A stretch of DNA of 64,000 nt from Mycolicibacterium novocastrense (GCF_001570485.1 NZ_BCTA01000093.1:1-64000); one strand, 5' to 3'; counted from the first letter of the stretch, positions 18,275-28,658 are shown. Program-made: numbers and translations. The notes: generated from the sequence alone by a model not told the origin.

Positions 18275-21200
18275 GGCTGTCCTCCAGTCGCGGCCTGGGC
18301 GGGACACATGGCCCGCACCGGGCAGTGTCCGCATCCGTCATTGATCCGCGCGACGAACTCCGGACCCTGGGTGGCTGCCGCCGCCGCGCGCACGGTGTCA
18401 CGCCACTGGTCGTGCTTCTCGGGTGTCAGCGCGTCCTGTGTGCGCTCGGTCGGACCCGATGCGCAGGTTTTGCCGAGGTAGACCAATCGGCCGCCCCCCG
18501 GTGAGTCTCCTTGCGCGAGCAGACCTTCCGCGATGGCCAGCTGATACATCGCCAGCTGGGCGTGGTTTTGCGCATCGTCCTTGGTGACCGGGCTCTTGCC
18601 GGTTTTGAGGTCGACCACGACCAGCCGCCCCTCGCTGTCGCGTTCGAGGCGGTCGACACGTCCGCGTACGCGTACGTCGGGCCCGTGTTCGCCGCCGTCG
18701 ACCACGACACCGTCGACACCGATCTCGCTGCCCACCTCGGTGAGCTGGCCGCGGGTCTGCGCACGCCACCGCTCAAACGTCGCCAACATCTCCCGGTGCC
18801 GGCCGAGTTCGTTGTCGGCATACCAGCGCGACTCGAACGGCAGTTTGGGCCAGATCTTCTCGAGCTCGTTGATCATCTGGCTCTCGGTGCGCCCCGGGTC
18901 GGCGACGAGCCCATGCACCAGCGTGCCGACCGCCGAGCGCACGTCGCGACCGTCGGCGCCGCCGTGCCGCTCGAGCAGCCAGCGCAACGGACAGTCGGTC
19001 AGCATCTGCAGCGTCGACGGCGACAGCGTCACGGTGTGTCCGTCGCCGTTCCACAGCGGGTCCTCACTGGACAGCGGAGTCATCGACTGCCACTGCGTCG
19101 GGTCGGCTCCGGGCACGCCTGCCGCCGCCAGTCGCGCCAACAGCGTTGCCGCACATGCCCTTACTGTGTCGTCGACCGCGCCGTCGGACGCGCATACCAC
19201 CGCGCGCAGCCGTCCGACCAGCGCCGCGGGCGCCAGCACGCGCGGTGCGCTGACCGGCTCGGTCATGTCGGAGCCGTCGTCTTGGGAGCGCGTGCTCAAC
19301 TCGTAGCAGAACGCCGACGGGAGCAGCGACTCGTCGCCGCTGCTGTCGACCGCCGTCACCAGCAGGCGGCTGCGGGCACGCCCCATCGCGGCGATCAGCA
19401 ACCGGCGTTCCTCGGCCAACAGCGGCGCCCGGGTCGACACGCTTTCTGCGTCCTGGGTGACGCCGTCGAGCAGGTCGACGAGCTGCTGGGTTGCCAATAC
19501 GCCGCCACGCGGAACGGTGTTGGGCCACAGTCCTTCCTGCACGCCGGCGATGACGACGAACTCCCACTCGCGGCCCATCGCGGCGTGGGCGCTGAGCACG
19601 GCGACCGCGTCGGCGTCGGCGCGCTCGTCGCGGGCGGGTGACCCGAGACTCGCGACGTGGTCGATCAACCCGCGCAGCGTCGCGCCCGCGGTGCGGTTCA
19701 CGTACTGCTCGGCGACGTCGAAGAGCGCGGTGACCGCGTCGAGGTCCCGGTCGGCCTGCGCACCGGATACGCCGCCGCGTTCGCTCGCGGCCAGCCAACG
19801 TCGTTGCAGCCCGGAACGCTGCCAAGCCTGCCACAGCGTGTAGCGCGGATCGCCCCCCGTCTCGACAGTGCGACGGGCGGCCGCCAGCACCTTGCGCACG
19901 CGGTCCAGAGGCCGGCCAAGGCTCTCCGGCAGACCGTCGACGCCGTGCTCCAACGCCTCGACCAGCAGATCGCCGAAACCGCGCGGGGGTTGCGAGCCGT
20001 CGATGCGTCGTAGCGCGCGCCGCAGTTGGCGCAGCGACACCGGATCGACGCGACCGATCGGTCCCGTCACCAACGACGCCGCCTGCTCGGCGTCGAGACC
20101 GTGCGATGTCGCCGCCAGCACGGTGAGAAGGGCCCGCACGCCCGGCTGGTCGCCGAGCGGCGTCGCAGGCGATGGGGTATCCACCGGGACACCGGCCGCG
20201 GCCAGCGTGCGCGCCAACGCCGCGCCCAGGCGGGGCACCGAACGCACGATGACAGCCATCTGCGACCACGGGACGCCGTCGACGAGGTGCGCCCGTCGCA
20301 GCGCGTCGGTGATCATCGCCGACTCCGCATGCGGCGAGGCGGCGATACGCACGGCCACGGTGCCGTCGGGGCCGGGCGCACCGGTCAGCACGCGCCCCTG
20401 CTCGGCGCCGGGCAGTCGTCGGGCCACCTCGGTGATGGCTCCGGCGATCGCCGGTGCGCAGCGGTGTGACTCGGTCAGCGCGATCGCCGGCTCGTCGCCG
20501 CGCAGCAGCGCCGGGTCGGCACCGCGGTAGCCGAAGACCGCCTGATTGGGATCACCTGCGAACACCGTGGTTTCGGCGCCCTGAGCCAGCACCCGAACCA
20601 GGAGCGCGGCCTGCGGGTCGAGTTGCTGTGCGTCGTCGACAAGGAGGATCTTGATGCGTCCACGTTCGGCGGCCAGCAGCTCACCGTCGGTGGCCAACGC
20701 CTCCAGCGCCGCTCCCACCAGTTCGGCCGCGCCCAGTGCCGGGATGGTGGCCTGTGGTGCCGCCATTCCGACGGCTGAACGCAACAGCATGATCTGCTCG
20801 TAGGCCTGGGCGAACTGGCCGGCCGCCAGCCACTCCGTCCTGCCCGAACGCCGCCCGATGCGTTGCAGTTCAAGGGGATCGACACCGCGTTCGGCGCACC
20901 GGGCCAGCAGGTCTCGCAGCTCGTTGGCGAAGCCGACCGTGCTCAACGCCGGGCGCAGATGGTGCGGCCATGCGGTCGCCGCGCGGTCGCCGTCCTCGAC
21001 GTCGCCGGCGAGCAGTTCGCGGATGATGCCATCCTGTTCGGCGCTGGTGATCAACCGCGGCGGCGGATCGCCGTTGCGCTGCGCGGCCAGCCGCAGAACC
21101 GCGAACGCATACGAGTGCACGGTGCGCACCAGCGGTTCGCGCACGACTGCGCGGGTGCCGGCCTGCAAGAGCGTCGAGGTGATGCGGGCCCGCGCCTGCG

Positions 21201-21390
21201 CGCCGAGGCGGGCCGAACCGGTCAGCAGCAGAACCGATTCCGGATCCATGCCGGCGGCGATGTGGGCGACCGCGGTCTGGATCAGCAGCGAACTCTTGCC
21301 GGTGCCGGGCGCTCCGATCACACGGAAAGCGCCGCGCGTGCCGGGATCGGTGAGCGCGCTCGGCGTGAGGTCGGTGTGCGGTGCGGACAT
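18271..21390 (-). CDS. adnA: AdnA, helicase-nuclease subunit of the AdnAB complex
   Basis: A 1039-residue SF1 helicase-like subunit with a C-terminal RecB-type nuclease. Walker A is GAPGTGKSS. Motif II is unusual, LLVDDAQQ, with Asp in place of the canonical Glu, as expected for the weaker AdnA motor. The nuclease motif is GRVDRLE followed by VVVDLKTGKS. Near the end, C-terminal cysteines (CASG, then CGHCPVRAMC) form the AddB/AdnA-type iron-sulfur clamp. It is first in the adnA-adnB operon, and its ATG is about 60 bp from the divergent lipV start. Confidence 0.93.
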   Translation of the reverse strand: MSAPHTDLTPSALTDPGTRGAFRVIGAPGTGKSSLLIQTAVAHIAAGMDPESVLLLTGSARLGAQARARITSTLLQAGTRAVVREPLVRTVHSYAFAVLRLAAQRNGDPPPRLITSAEQDGIIRELLAGDVEDGDRAATAWPHHLRPALSTVGFANELRDLLARCAERGVDPLELQRIGRRSGRTEWLAAGQFAQAYEQIMLLRSAVGMAAPQATIPALGAAELVGAALEALATDGELLAAERGRIKILLVDDAQQLDPQAALLVRVLAQGAETTVFAGDPNQAVFGYRGADPALLRGDEPAIALTESHRCAPAIAGAITEVARRLPGAEQGRVLTGAPGPDGTVAVRIAASPHAESAMITDALRRAHLVDGVPWSQMAVIVRSVPRLGAALARTLAAAGVPVDTPSPATPLGDQPGVRALLTVLAATSHGLDAEQAASLVTGPIGRVDPVSLRQLRRALRRIDGSQPPRGFGDLLVEALEHGVDGLPESLGRPLDRVRKVLAAARRTVETGGDPRYTLWQAWQRSGLQRRWLAASERGGVSGAQADRDLDAVTALFDVAEQYVNRTAGATLRGLIDHVASLGSPARDERADADAVAVLSAHAAMGREWEFVVIAGVQEGLWPNTVPRGGVLATQQLVDLLDGVTQDAESVSTRAPLLAEERRLLIAAMGRARSRLLVTAVDSSGDESLLPSAFCYELSTRSQDDGSDMTEPVSAPRVLAPAALVGRLRAVVCASDGAVDDTVRACAATLLARLAAAGVPGADPTQWQSMTPLSSEDPLWNGDGHTVTLSPSTLQMLTDCPLRWLLERHGGADGRDVRSAVGTLVHGLVADPGRTESQMINELEKIWPKLPFESRWYADNELGRHREMLATFERWRAQTRGQLTEVGSEIGVDGVVVDGGEHGPDVRVRGRVDRLERDSEGRLVVVDLKTGKSPVTKDDAQNHAQLAMYQLAIAEGLLAQGDSPGGGRLVYLGKTCASGPTERTQDALTPEKHDQWRDTVRAAAAATQGPEFVARINDGCGHCPVRAMCPAQAATGGQP

Positions 21391-21453
21391 GTGGGCATGA
21401 CACCACGGGGGTCCGACAAATGGCCGTCACCCGAGGCTGGCAGCATCACAGCC

Positions 21454-22227
21454 GTGACCGAACCCCTGCACGTTCACCGCTACGGGCCGGCCGGGCCCGC
21501 ACAGGTGTTGGCGATCCACGGCCTGACCGGACACGGCCAGCGGTGGCAGACGCTGGCGACCCGCCACCTGCCCGAGTACGCGATCGTCGCACCGGACCTC
21601 ATCGGGCACGGCCGCTCGTCGTGGGCGGCACCGTGGTCCATCGACTCGAACGTCGCGGCGCTGGCCGGGCTGCTCGAGCGTCCCGCGGTGGTGGTCGCAC
21701 ACTCCTTCGGCGGCGCGGTGGCGCTGAATCTGGCTGCCGCCCGGCCAGACCTGGTGTCGCGGATGGTCCTGCTGGACCCGGCCGTCGGCCTGGATGGCGA
21801 GTGGATGCGCCAGATCGCCGACGACATGTTCGCCTCCCCCGATTACACCGACCGCGCCGAGGCGCGCGCCGAGAAGGCCAACGGGTCGTGGGGTGAGGTC
21901 GAGTCGGCCGAATTGGATCGCGAGCTCGACGAGCATCTGATCGATCTGCCGTCCGGGCGGGTCGGCTGGCGGATCAGCATCCCGGCGATGATGGCGTACT
22001 GGAGCGAGCTTGCCCGCCCGGTAACTTTGCCTCCCAAGGGGATTCCCACGACGCTGGTGCGGGCCGCCCGCACCAGGCCGCCGTATGCGACCGACGACAT
22101 CGTCACCACGCTCGCGCAGCGACTCGGGGCGGACTTCGCGCTTTTGGAGTGGGACTGCGACCACATGGTCGCCCAGGCCAGGCCCGCCGAGACCGCGGCG
22201 CTGATCCGCGAGCACCTCGAGTCCTAG
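21454..22227 (+). CDS. lipV: Alpha/beta hydrolase (LipV-like)
   Basis: A 257-residue alpha/beta hydrolase, probably an esterase or lipase. The oxyanion segment is IHGLTGHGQRW, the nucleophile elbow is AHSFGG and the likely catalytic histidine is in CDHMV near the C-terminus. There is no signal peptide. I chose the GTG at 21454 because it puts the first beta strand (LHVHRYGPAG) at the N-terminus. It is divergent from adnA and lies 2 bp upstream of the alkyltransferase-like gene. Confidence 0.85.
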   Translation: MTEPLHVHRYGPAGPAQVLAIHGLTGHGQRWQTLATRHLPEYAIVAPDLIGHGRSSWAAPWSIDSNVAALAGLLERPAVVVAHSFGGAVALNLAAARPDLVSRMVLLDPAVGLDGEWMRQIADDMFASPDYTDRAEARAEKANGSWGEVESAELDRELDEHLIDLPSGRVGWRISIPAMMAYWSELARPVTLPPKGIPTTLVRAARTRPPYATDDIVTTLAQRLGADFALLEWDCDHMVAQARPAETAALIREHLES

Positions 22228-22229
22228 CG

Positions 22230-22526
22230 ATGGCGACCGTCACCGACGAGCAGGTGGAGGCCGTGCGCGCGCTGGTCGCCTCGATCCCGCCGGGGCGGGT
22301 GTCGACGTACGGCGACATCGCCGATGCCGCGGGGCTTTCCAGTCCCCGCATCGTCGGCTGGATCATGCGCACCGACTCGTCGGACCTGCCGTGGCACCGG
22401 GTGATCACGGCGTCGGGGAAACCGGCTGCGCACCTGGCGACGCGCCAGTTGGAGCTGCTTCGCGCCGAAGGGGTTCTCGCGCACGACGGTCGGATCCGGC
22501 TCGCCGAGGTGCGACACCGGTTCTAG
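22230..22526 (+). CDS. Alkyltransferase-like protein (ATL), MGMT fold without the acceptor cysteine
   Basis: A 98-residue protein with the DNA-binding C-terminal domain of O6-methylguanine methyltransferase. PGRVSTYGDIA and the SSPRIVGWIMR recognition helix are present. The PCHR active site is PWHRV here, so the alkyl-accepting cysteine is replaced by tryptophan. ATL proteins of this kind bind damaged bases and hand lesions to nucleotide excision repair. It is co-directional with lipV, with only 2 bp between them. Confidence 0.88.
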   Translation: MATVTDEQVEAVRALVASIPPGRVSTYGDIADAAGLSSPRIVGWIMRTDSSDLPWHRVITASGKPAAHLATRQLELLRAEGVLAHDGRIRLAEVRHRF

Positions 22527-22529
22527 CGC

Positions 22530-22592
22530 CGCGAGTGTGGGGTTGATGCACATCTGAGCGCCGAAAATGTGCGGGTAACCCACGTTCGCGCC
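22530..22592. repeat. Intergenic stem-loop repeat, family B
   Basis: A 63-bp imperfect inverted repeat begins CGCGAGTGTGGG and ends CCCACGTTCGCG with an internal GCACAT/ATGTGC pair. It fills the gap between two convergent genes and could act as a bidirectional terminator. Confidence 0.6.
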
Positions 22593-22597
22593 ACAGG

Positions 22598-23455
22598 CTA
22601 GAGCACGAGGCGGACCAGCGCCGCCGTGCGCGCGAGACCGGGGAACGCGGCCGCCGTCGACCGCGGATGTAGCGCGTGCACGGCGATGCGGAACATCAAC
22701 GCGCGCAACAACATCTGCGACCACTCGGGCAGCGGACTCCAGCGTTCGATCAACCCGTCGTCGGCCTCGCCCCAGGACAGCGCGTCGACCACGACGACAC
22801 CGGCGGCCCATGACGCCGGCCGCCAGTACGGGATGATGTCGGTGATCCCGGGCGCGGCGGTGCCCGCGAAAAGCACGGTGCCGTACAGGTCGCCGTGGAC
22901 CAGTTGGCTCGGGCTCTTGGTCGGCTTGCGCAGGGTGGCAAGCTGATTGAGCAACTCGATCGAGCGCTGCCCGTCGGCCGACCCCGGGGACACCTTGGCG
23001 CCCGGCGGCAACGAGTGCAGCGGCCGTTCCTCCCAGGCGGCGCGGTCGGCCGCGATGAACACGTCGACATCGGCCCACGGCGCCACCGGTGGCTGCGTCA
23101 GGAATCTCGGGCGTTCGAGTTTGGCCGTCGCCTCGTGCAGTCGCACCGCGGCCGAGACCACCTCGTCGTGGCGGGGTTCGGGAGTTCCGGCGACGAAGGT
23201 GTCCGCCCGCCACCCGGCGACCACATAGCGCCCATCGGTCGACCGCACCGGGCGCGCCAGGCGCACCCCGTCGACGAACAACGTCTCGCGGACCTTGGCC
23301 GACCATGCCGCACGCGCGTGGTCGGCGACCATCGACACCACCACTTCCCCGCAGCGCCAGCCGCCCTCCCAGCCCGGCCCGAGCGCAACGGGCTGCACAC
23401 CGGACAGGCCGAACGCGGCCAGCACATGATCCGGTGGCCGTTCGACAGTCACCAC
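22598..23455 (-). CDS. Phosphotransferase-fold protein (Rv3205c-like, TIGR02569 type), possibly inactive
   Basis: A 285-residue protein related to the aminoglycoside/choline phosphotransferase fold. The catalytic-loop region reads QLVHGDLYGTVLF: the HGD is present, but the usual metal-binding Asn of HGDxxxxN is replaced, and the following DxD-type strand is ITDIIPYWRP. The enzyme may therefore be a pseudokinase or use altered chemistry. No partner is evident. It follows moeZ in the same direction with a 33-bp gap, so co-transcription is likely. Confidence 0.75.
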   Translation of the reverse strand: MVTVERPPDHVLAAFGLSGVQPVALGPGWEGGWRCGEVVVSMVADHARAAWSAKVRETLFVDGVRLARPVRSTDGRYVVAGWRADTFVAGTPEPRHDEVVSAAVRLHEATAKLERPRFLTQPPVAPWADVDVFIAADRAAWEERPLHSLPPGAKVSPGSADGQRSIELLNQLATLRKPTKSPSQLVHGDLYGTVLFAGTAAPGITDIIPYWRPASWAAGVVVVDALSWGEADDGLIERWSPLPEWSQMLLRALMFRIAVHALHPRSTAAAFPGLARTAALVRLVL

Positions 23456-23488
23456 CTCAGCGTAAGCGGAGTTTCGGCAAACCAGCCG

Positions 23489-24667
23489 TTAGTACATGAC
23501 CATGTCGGGTTCGAGTTGTTTACCCCACGCGACGATTCCGCCCTGCACATGCATCGCGTCGGAGAATCCGGCGTTCTTCGCGATCGCCAACACCTCTGCA
23601 GAGCGCACACCGGTCTTGCAGTAGAACACCGGTGTCCGGTCGGTCGGCAACTTGGCCAGCGCCTCGCCGGATTCGAAGGCGCCCTTGGGGATCAGCTCGG
23701 CGCCCTGGATCCGGTTGATGTCCCACTCGACCTGTTCGCGTACGTCGATCAGGGCCAACGGTTTGCCCGAATCGAGCAACTCCTTGAGCTCGCGGGGGGT
23801 GAGGGTCGAGTCGGCCGCGGCCTCGGCGGCGGCGTCGGACACCACGCCGCAGAACTCCTCGTAGTCGATCAGCTCGGTGATCTTCGGGGTCGACGGGTCC
23901 TTGCGGATCTTGATCGTGCGGTACGTCATATCGAGTGCGTCGTAGACCATCAGCCGGCCCAGCAGCGTTTCGCCGATGCCCGTTATCAGCTTGATGGCCT
24001 CGGTGCCCATCACCGATGCCACCGACGCGCACAGGATCCCGAGCACACCGCCCTCCGCGCACGACGGCACCATTCCCGGTGGCGGCGGTTCGGGGTACAG
24101 GTCGCGGTAGTTCAGCCCCAACCCGTCGGGCGCGTCCTCCCAGAACACCGAGATCTGGCCCTCGAAGCGGAAGATCGACCCCCACACGTAGGGCTTGTGG
24201 GCCAGCACGGCCGCGTCGTTGACGAGGTAGCGCGTCGCGAAGTTGTCGGTGCCGTCCAGGATCAGGTCGTACTGCTCGAACAGCTCGACCGCATTGTCGG
24301 GTTCGAGCCGGAACTGGTGCAGGTTGACCGTCACCAGCGGATTGATGTCGAGAATCGAGTCACGCGCGCTCTCGGCCTTCGACCGGCCGATGTCGGACTG
24401 GCCGTGGATGATCTGGCGCTGCAGGTTGGACTCGTCGACCACGTCGAACTCGACGATCCCGATCGTCCCCACGCCTGCGGCGGCCAGGTACAGCAGCGTG
24501 GGGGAACCCAGCCCGCCGGCGCCGATGACCAGCACGCGGGCGTTCTTCAGCCGCTTCTGCCCATCCAGGCCGAGGTCGGGAATGATGAGGTGACGGCTGT
24601 AGCGCGCCACTTCCTCGCGGGTGAGTTCGGCCGCCGGTTCTACCAGCGGCGGCAACGGTGTCGACAC
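23489..24667 (-). CDS. moeZ: MoeZ, E1-like adenylyltransferase and sulfurtransferase
   Basis: A 392-residue fusion of a MoeB/ThiF-type adenylyltransferase and a C-terminal rhodanese. It activates ubiquitin-like sulfur carriers such as CysO and MoaD and transfers sulfur to them. The nucleotide loop is GAGGLGSP, followed by ESNLQRQ. The cysteine in PSCAEGGVLG lies in the crossover loop. The rhodanese active site is YCKTGVRSA. I chose the GTG at 24667 because the ribosome-binding site AAGGAG lies 8 bases upstream; the length then equals the M. tuberculosis protein. Confidence 0.94.
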   Translation of the reverse strand: MSTPLPPLVEPAAELTREEVARYSRHLIIPDLGLDGQKRLKNARVLVIGAGGLGSPTLLYLAAAGVGTIGIVEFDVVDESNLQRQIIHGQSDIGRSKAESARDSILDINPLVTVNLHQFRLEPDNAVELFEQYDLILDGTDNFATRYLVNDAAVLAHKPYVWGSIFRFEGQISVFWEDAPDGLGLNYRDLYPEPPPPGMVPSCAEGGVLGILCASVASVMGTEAIKLITGIGETLLGRLMVYDALDMTYRTIKIRKDPSTPKITELIDYEEFCGVVSDAAAEAAADSTLTPRELKELLDSGKPLALIDVREQVEWDINRIQGAELIPKGAFESGEALAKLPTDRTPVFYCKTGVRSAEVLAIAKNAGFSDAMHVQGGIVAWGKQLEPDMVMY

Positions 24668-24781
24668 CGTGTTTCTCCTTGATCGACCTGATTCAACGTC
24701 TATGACCATCACAGCAGTTACGACATTCAACAGCAACGAGCGACGATCGCTTCCCGCAGGCGCGGTGGTCGGTCAGCGTGT

Positions 24782-24842
24782 ACGAGCGACCGCTCTGGTA
24801 CGTCCAGGCACGGCGTGTTGCCGCACAAACACGGCCGCTCGC
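24782..24842. repeat. Intergenic stem-loop repeat, family A copy 2
   Basis: A 61-bp relative of 1115-1175, starting ACGAGCGACCG and ending CCGCTCGCG, with the shared CGGCGTGT and CAAACACGG blocks. It lies between the moeZ start and the end of the DUF3152 gene. Confidence 0.6.
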
Positions 24843-24859
24843 GGAATTGAGGAAGGCAC

Positions 24860-25888
24860 TCAGGCGATCGGGTACGGCCAGGGGTTGGGCTTGCAGGTGT
24901 GGTTGTCGGGCTGCACCGATTGCGGGTCGAAGCGCGCGGCGTCGTTGTTGTTGGTCGAAAACGTCTGCTGCATCATGACCGGCGCCAGTTGGTCGTTGCC
25001 CCCGCACGGCTCGTGCCGTTGGTAGCCGATCGCGTGGCCGACCTCATGGTTGATCAGGTACTGCCGGTACGACCCGACGTCGCCTTGGAACGGCACCGCA
25101 CCACGCACCCAGCGCGCCTCGTTGATGAACACGCGCGGCTGCCCGTCGCGGTAGGCCGGGTTGTAGCAGGACGCCTCCAACTGGATGTCGTAGCCGCAGC
25201 CCTCGCGCACGGTCATCGGCGTGCTCAGCGACACCCGGAAGTCCGGTTCGATTCCCGACGTCCCGTCGATACGGGTGAAGGCGAACTGCGGGTTGTGCGT
25301 CCAGCTCTTGGGGTTGGCCAGCGTTTCGGTGACCATGCGGGCGAACGCCTCGTCGCCGCCGAACGTCGTGGTGTCGATGCCGTCCTCGACCTCGACGGTG
25401 TAGGTGAACACTTTCGCGGTGCCCTGGCCGACCTGTGAGGTGGCCCCCGGCACGACGTGCCACGTCTTGGCGCCGGCCTCGGTGAACGGTCCGCCCTGGG
25501 GCAGGATTCCGGTCGGCAGGTTCGCGTCGAACTGCGTCAACCCCTTGGGCGGCGCACCGATGATCGCCGTGCTGGCCACGCCGATGGTCGGTGGGCCCTG
25601 CACCGGGCCCTCGGCCTGTTTCGGTGCCGGCGCGCCGGTGCCGGTGATGGTCTGGTAGACGACGACCCCGGTCAACACCATGAGGACGGGCAACGCGTAG
25701 GCCCGCCAGCCGTAGGTGGACACGAAGCGACCGAGCCACGACTGCTTGCGGAAGCCGCGGTGCTCGTCGCGATTGGACCTCACCCGCCCCGAGTTCTCCG
25801 CGAGGGGATCGCGCTGGGCACGCAACGGCTCGCGCCATTCGTTGCGCAGCGCGGGGACGCGAACACCCCCGCCGTGTTCGGGACCCAT
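24860..25888 (-). CDS. DUF3152 membrane-anchored metzincin-like protein (Rv3207c-like)
   Basis: A 342-residue protein with a basic cytoplasmic N-terminus, one membrane helix (LPVLMVLTGVVVYQTI, about residues 65-82) and a secreted DUF3152 domain. The domain contains HEVGHAIGYQRHEPC, a complete HExxHxxGxxH zinc-metzincin signature, so it may be an extracytoplasmic protease. The catalytic role is inferred from the motif. The cysteines flanking it could form disulfides outside the cell. The ATG at 25888 is supported by the strong ribosome-binding site AGGAGGACAG; an ATG 11 codons upstream is weaker. Confidence 0.85.
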   Translation of the reverse strand: MGPEHGGGVRVPALRNEWREPLRAQRDPLAENSGRVRSNRDEHRGFRKQSWLGRFVSTYGWRAYALPVLMVLTGVVVYQTITGTGAPAPKQAEGPVQGPPTIGVASTAIIGAPPKGLTQFDANLPTGILPQGGPFTEAGAKTWHVVPGATSQVGQGTAKVFTYTVEVEDGIDTTTFGGDEAFARMVTETLANPKSWTHNPQFAFTRIDGTSGIEPDFRVSLSTPMTVREGCGYDIQLEASCYNPAYRDGQPRVFINEARWVRGAVPFQGDVGSYRQYLINHEVGHAIGYQRHEPCGGNDQLAPVMMQQTFSTNNNDAARFDPQSVQPDNHTCKPNPWPYPIA

Positions 25889-26027
25889 CTGTCCTCCTCG
25901 CGTACGGGAGTCATAGGTCACCGCAACAGGATGACACAGGCCGACGGCCTCTTACTTTCGGCGCGCCATCGACCGCCCCGAGCGCTGTGATCCGCGCCTC
26001 ACCTGCATGCTTTATCAACGGTAGTAA

Positions 26028-26967
<940 letters not shown>

Positions 26968-27201
26968 GCCGTGGGCCCCTTTCGTCTTTGCGAAGAACTT
27001 GAGCCAAGGCTAGTGGACGACCCGCCGGTCGCATCGCGCCGGTGAGTTCGCGGTCAGCGAAGGGCCGAGACCAACGGCGACCGAACCGAGTCCGGACCGT
27101 AACCAACACACCAGTCGCCGAACCTCTTCTGTCACTTCTGCCTCGATAGCATCAGGCGCGGCAACAACTTCTACGCTCGAGACGACCCCGGGAAAACCCA
27201 C

Positions 27202-27948
27202 ATGAACAGGTCTTACACCGCGCAGTCACCGTATTCGCTGGCCCCCACGGAGCGGATTCCCAGCTACTCCGACTACCCGGAGCCGCCCGCCGAAGACTTC
27301 GACTACGAGTACCCCGGTTCTGCTGAGTTCGACGACTACGACGACTACGAGCAGCAATACGACGAGGAGAGCATCGACCGGCGCTGGATGTGGGTCGCCG
27401 GTATCGCCGGGGTGATCCTGTTCATCGCGATCGGCACCACCGGCATCATCCTCGGCGGCGGCGACAGCGGCTCGGTTTCGGCCACCGCGACGTCGGACGC
27501 GCCGGCGCCGTCGAGCGCCCCCGCCACCACCGCGCCGCGCGCGGGCACGGCCGCCCCCGTCGTTCCCTCGCTGCCGCCGGAAACCGTCACGACGATCACA
27601 CCGAGCGCCGAGACGACGCCCCCGCCCGCCCCGAGCACGACAGCGCAGGCAGCCGTTCCACCGCCCGCGCCGCCGTCACCGCGCACCGTCACCTACCGGG
27701 TGACCGGTAACCGCCAGCTGCTCGACCTGGTGACCGTCATCTACACCGACGGCCAGGGCGCGCTGCGCACCGACGTCAACGTCGCGCTGCCCTGGGTCAA
27801 GCAGGTGGTGCTCGACCCCGGCGTGGAGTTGAAATCGGTCACCGCCACCAGCGTCGCCGGTCAGCTGAACTGCAGCATCCTCGACGCCGCGGGCACGTTG
27901 ATCGCCGCGCAGAACAACAACTCGATGATCGCCACCTGCACCCAGTAG
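27202..27948 (+). CDS. MmpS-like single-pass protein with Thr/Pro linker (Rv3209-like)
   Basis: A 248-residue protein. The cytoplasmic N-terminus is rich in Tyr, Asp and Glu (EFDDYDDYEQQYDEE). One membrane helix is at about residues 64-86 (WVAGIAGVILFIAIGTTGII). A Thr/Pro/Ala linker follows (about 90-160), then a C-terminal domain resembling the MmpS family (VTYRVTGNRQLLDLVTVIYT, with two late cysteines). There is no mmpL gene next to it. MmpS partners help MmpL lipid exporters elsewhere; that role is inference here. Confidence 0.75.
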   Translation: MNRSYTAQSPYSLAPTERIPSYSDYPEPPAEDFDYEYPGSAEFDDYDDYEQQYDEESIDRRWMWVAGIAGVILFIAIGTTGIILGGGDSGSVSATATSDAPAPSSAPATTAPRAGTAAPVVPSLPPETVTTITPSAETTPPPAPSTTAQAAVPPPAPPSPRTVTYRVTGNRQLLDLVTVIYTDGQGALRTDVNVALPWVKQVVLDPGVELKSVTATSVAGQLNCSILDAAGTLIAAQNNNSMIATCTQ

Positions 27949-27962
27949 GTCAGGCGGCCGCG

Positions 27963-28658
27963 TCAGGCGAGGCCCAGTTCCTCCATCCGGGAGGCGTGCG
28001 TCCGCTGCAGCCGGTCGAAGAACTCGGTCATCTGGGTGAGCCCTTCGCCGCTGGCCAGCACCAGGTCGACGAGTTCGTCGTGATCGGCCATGACGAACTG
28101 CGCCTGGGTGATGGCCTCACCGAGAAGCCGCCGCGACCACAGCGCGAGCCGGTGGCGCTGCCTGTCGCTGGCTGTCACCGCCGCGCGCACCTCGGCGACG
28201 ACGAACTGGGAGTGGCCGGTCTCTGACAGCACCGCGCGCACGACGTCGGCGACCTCATCGGGCAGGGTGTGCGCGATCTCGAGGTAGAAGTCGGCAGCCA
28301 GTGCGTCGCCGACATAGGTTTTGACCAGTGCCTCGAGCCAGGTGCTCGGGGTGGTCAGCCGGTGGTAATTCTCAAGGGCCGACGCATATTTCGTCATCGC
28401 GGGCACGACGTCGACCCCGCGGCGCTCGAGCGCGTCGCGCAGCACCTCGTAGTGGTTCATCTCGGCGGCGGCCATGATCGCCATGTTGATGCGCCCGCGA
28501 AGGTTCGGGGCCATGCGCGCTTCGTCGGTGAGGCGGTAGAACGCCGCCACCTCGCCATAGGCCAGCAGCGCGAAAAGTTCGTTGACGCCGGGATGGTCGG
28601 CCGACGCACCCGATCTCGCCGAGTCGGTTTGCCCGGGTGCCGGAGGCGTCGTGTTCAT
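27963..28658 (-). CDS. Ferritin-like fold protein (Rv3210c-like)
   Basis: A 231-residue mostly helical protein of the ferritin-like or MiaE-like group. Candidate di-iron ligands are the ExxH pairs in AEMNHYEVL (about residue 67) and SETGHSQFV (about 145), with further Glu residues in the first helix (YGEVAAFYRL). I chose the ATG at 28658 (MNTTPPAPGQT); an upstream in-frame ATG would add a proline-rich unrelated leader. The oxidation substrate is unknown. It is divergent from rhlE. Confidence 0.75.
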   Translation of the reverse strand: MNTTPPAPGQTDSARSGASADHPGVNELFALLAYGEVAAFYRLTDEARMAPNLRGRINMAIMAAAEMNHYEVLRDALERRGVDVVPAMTKYASALENYHRLTTPSTWLEALVKTYVGDALAADFYLEIAHTLPDEVADVVRAVLSETGHSQFVVAEVRAAVTASDRQRHRLALWSRRLLGEAITQAQFVMADHDELVDLVLASGEGLTQMTEFFDRLQRTHASRMEELGLA

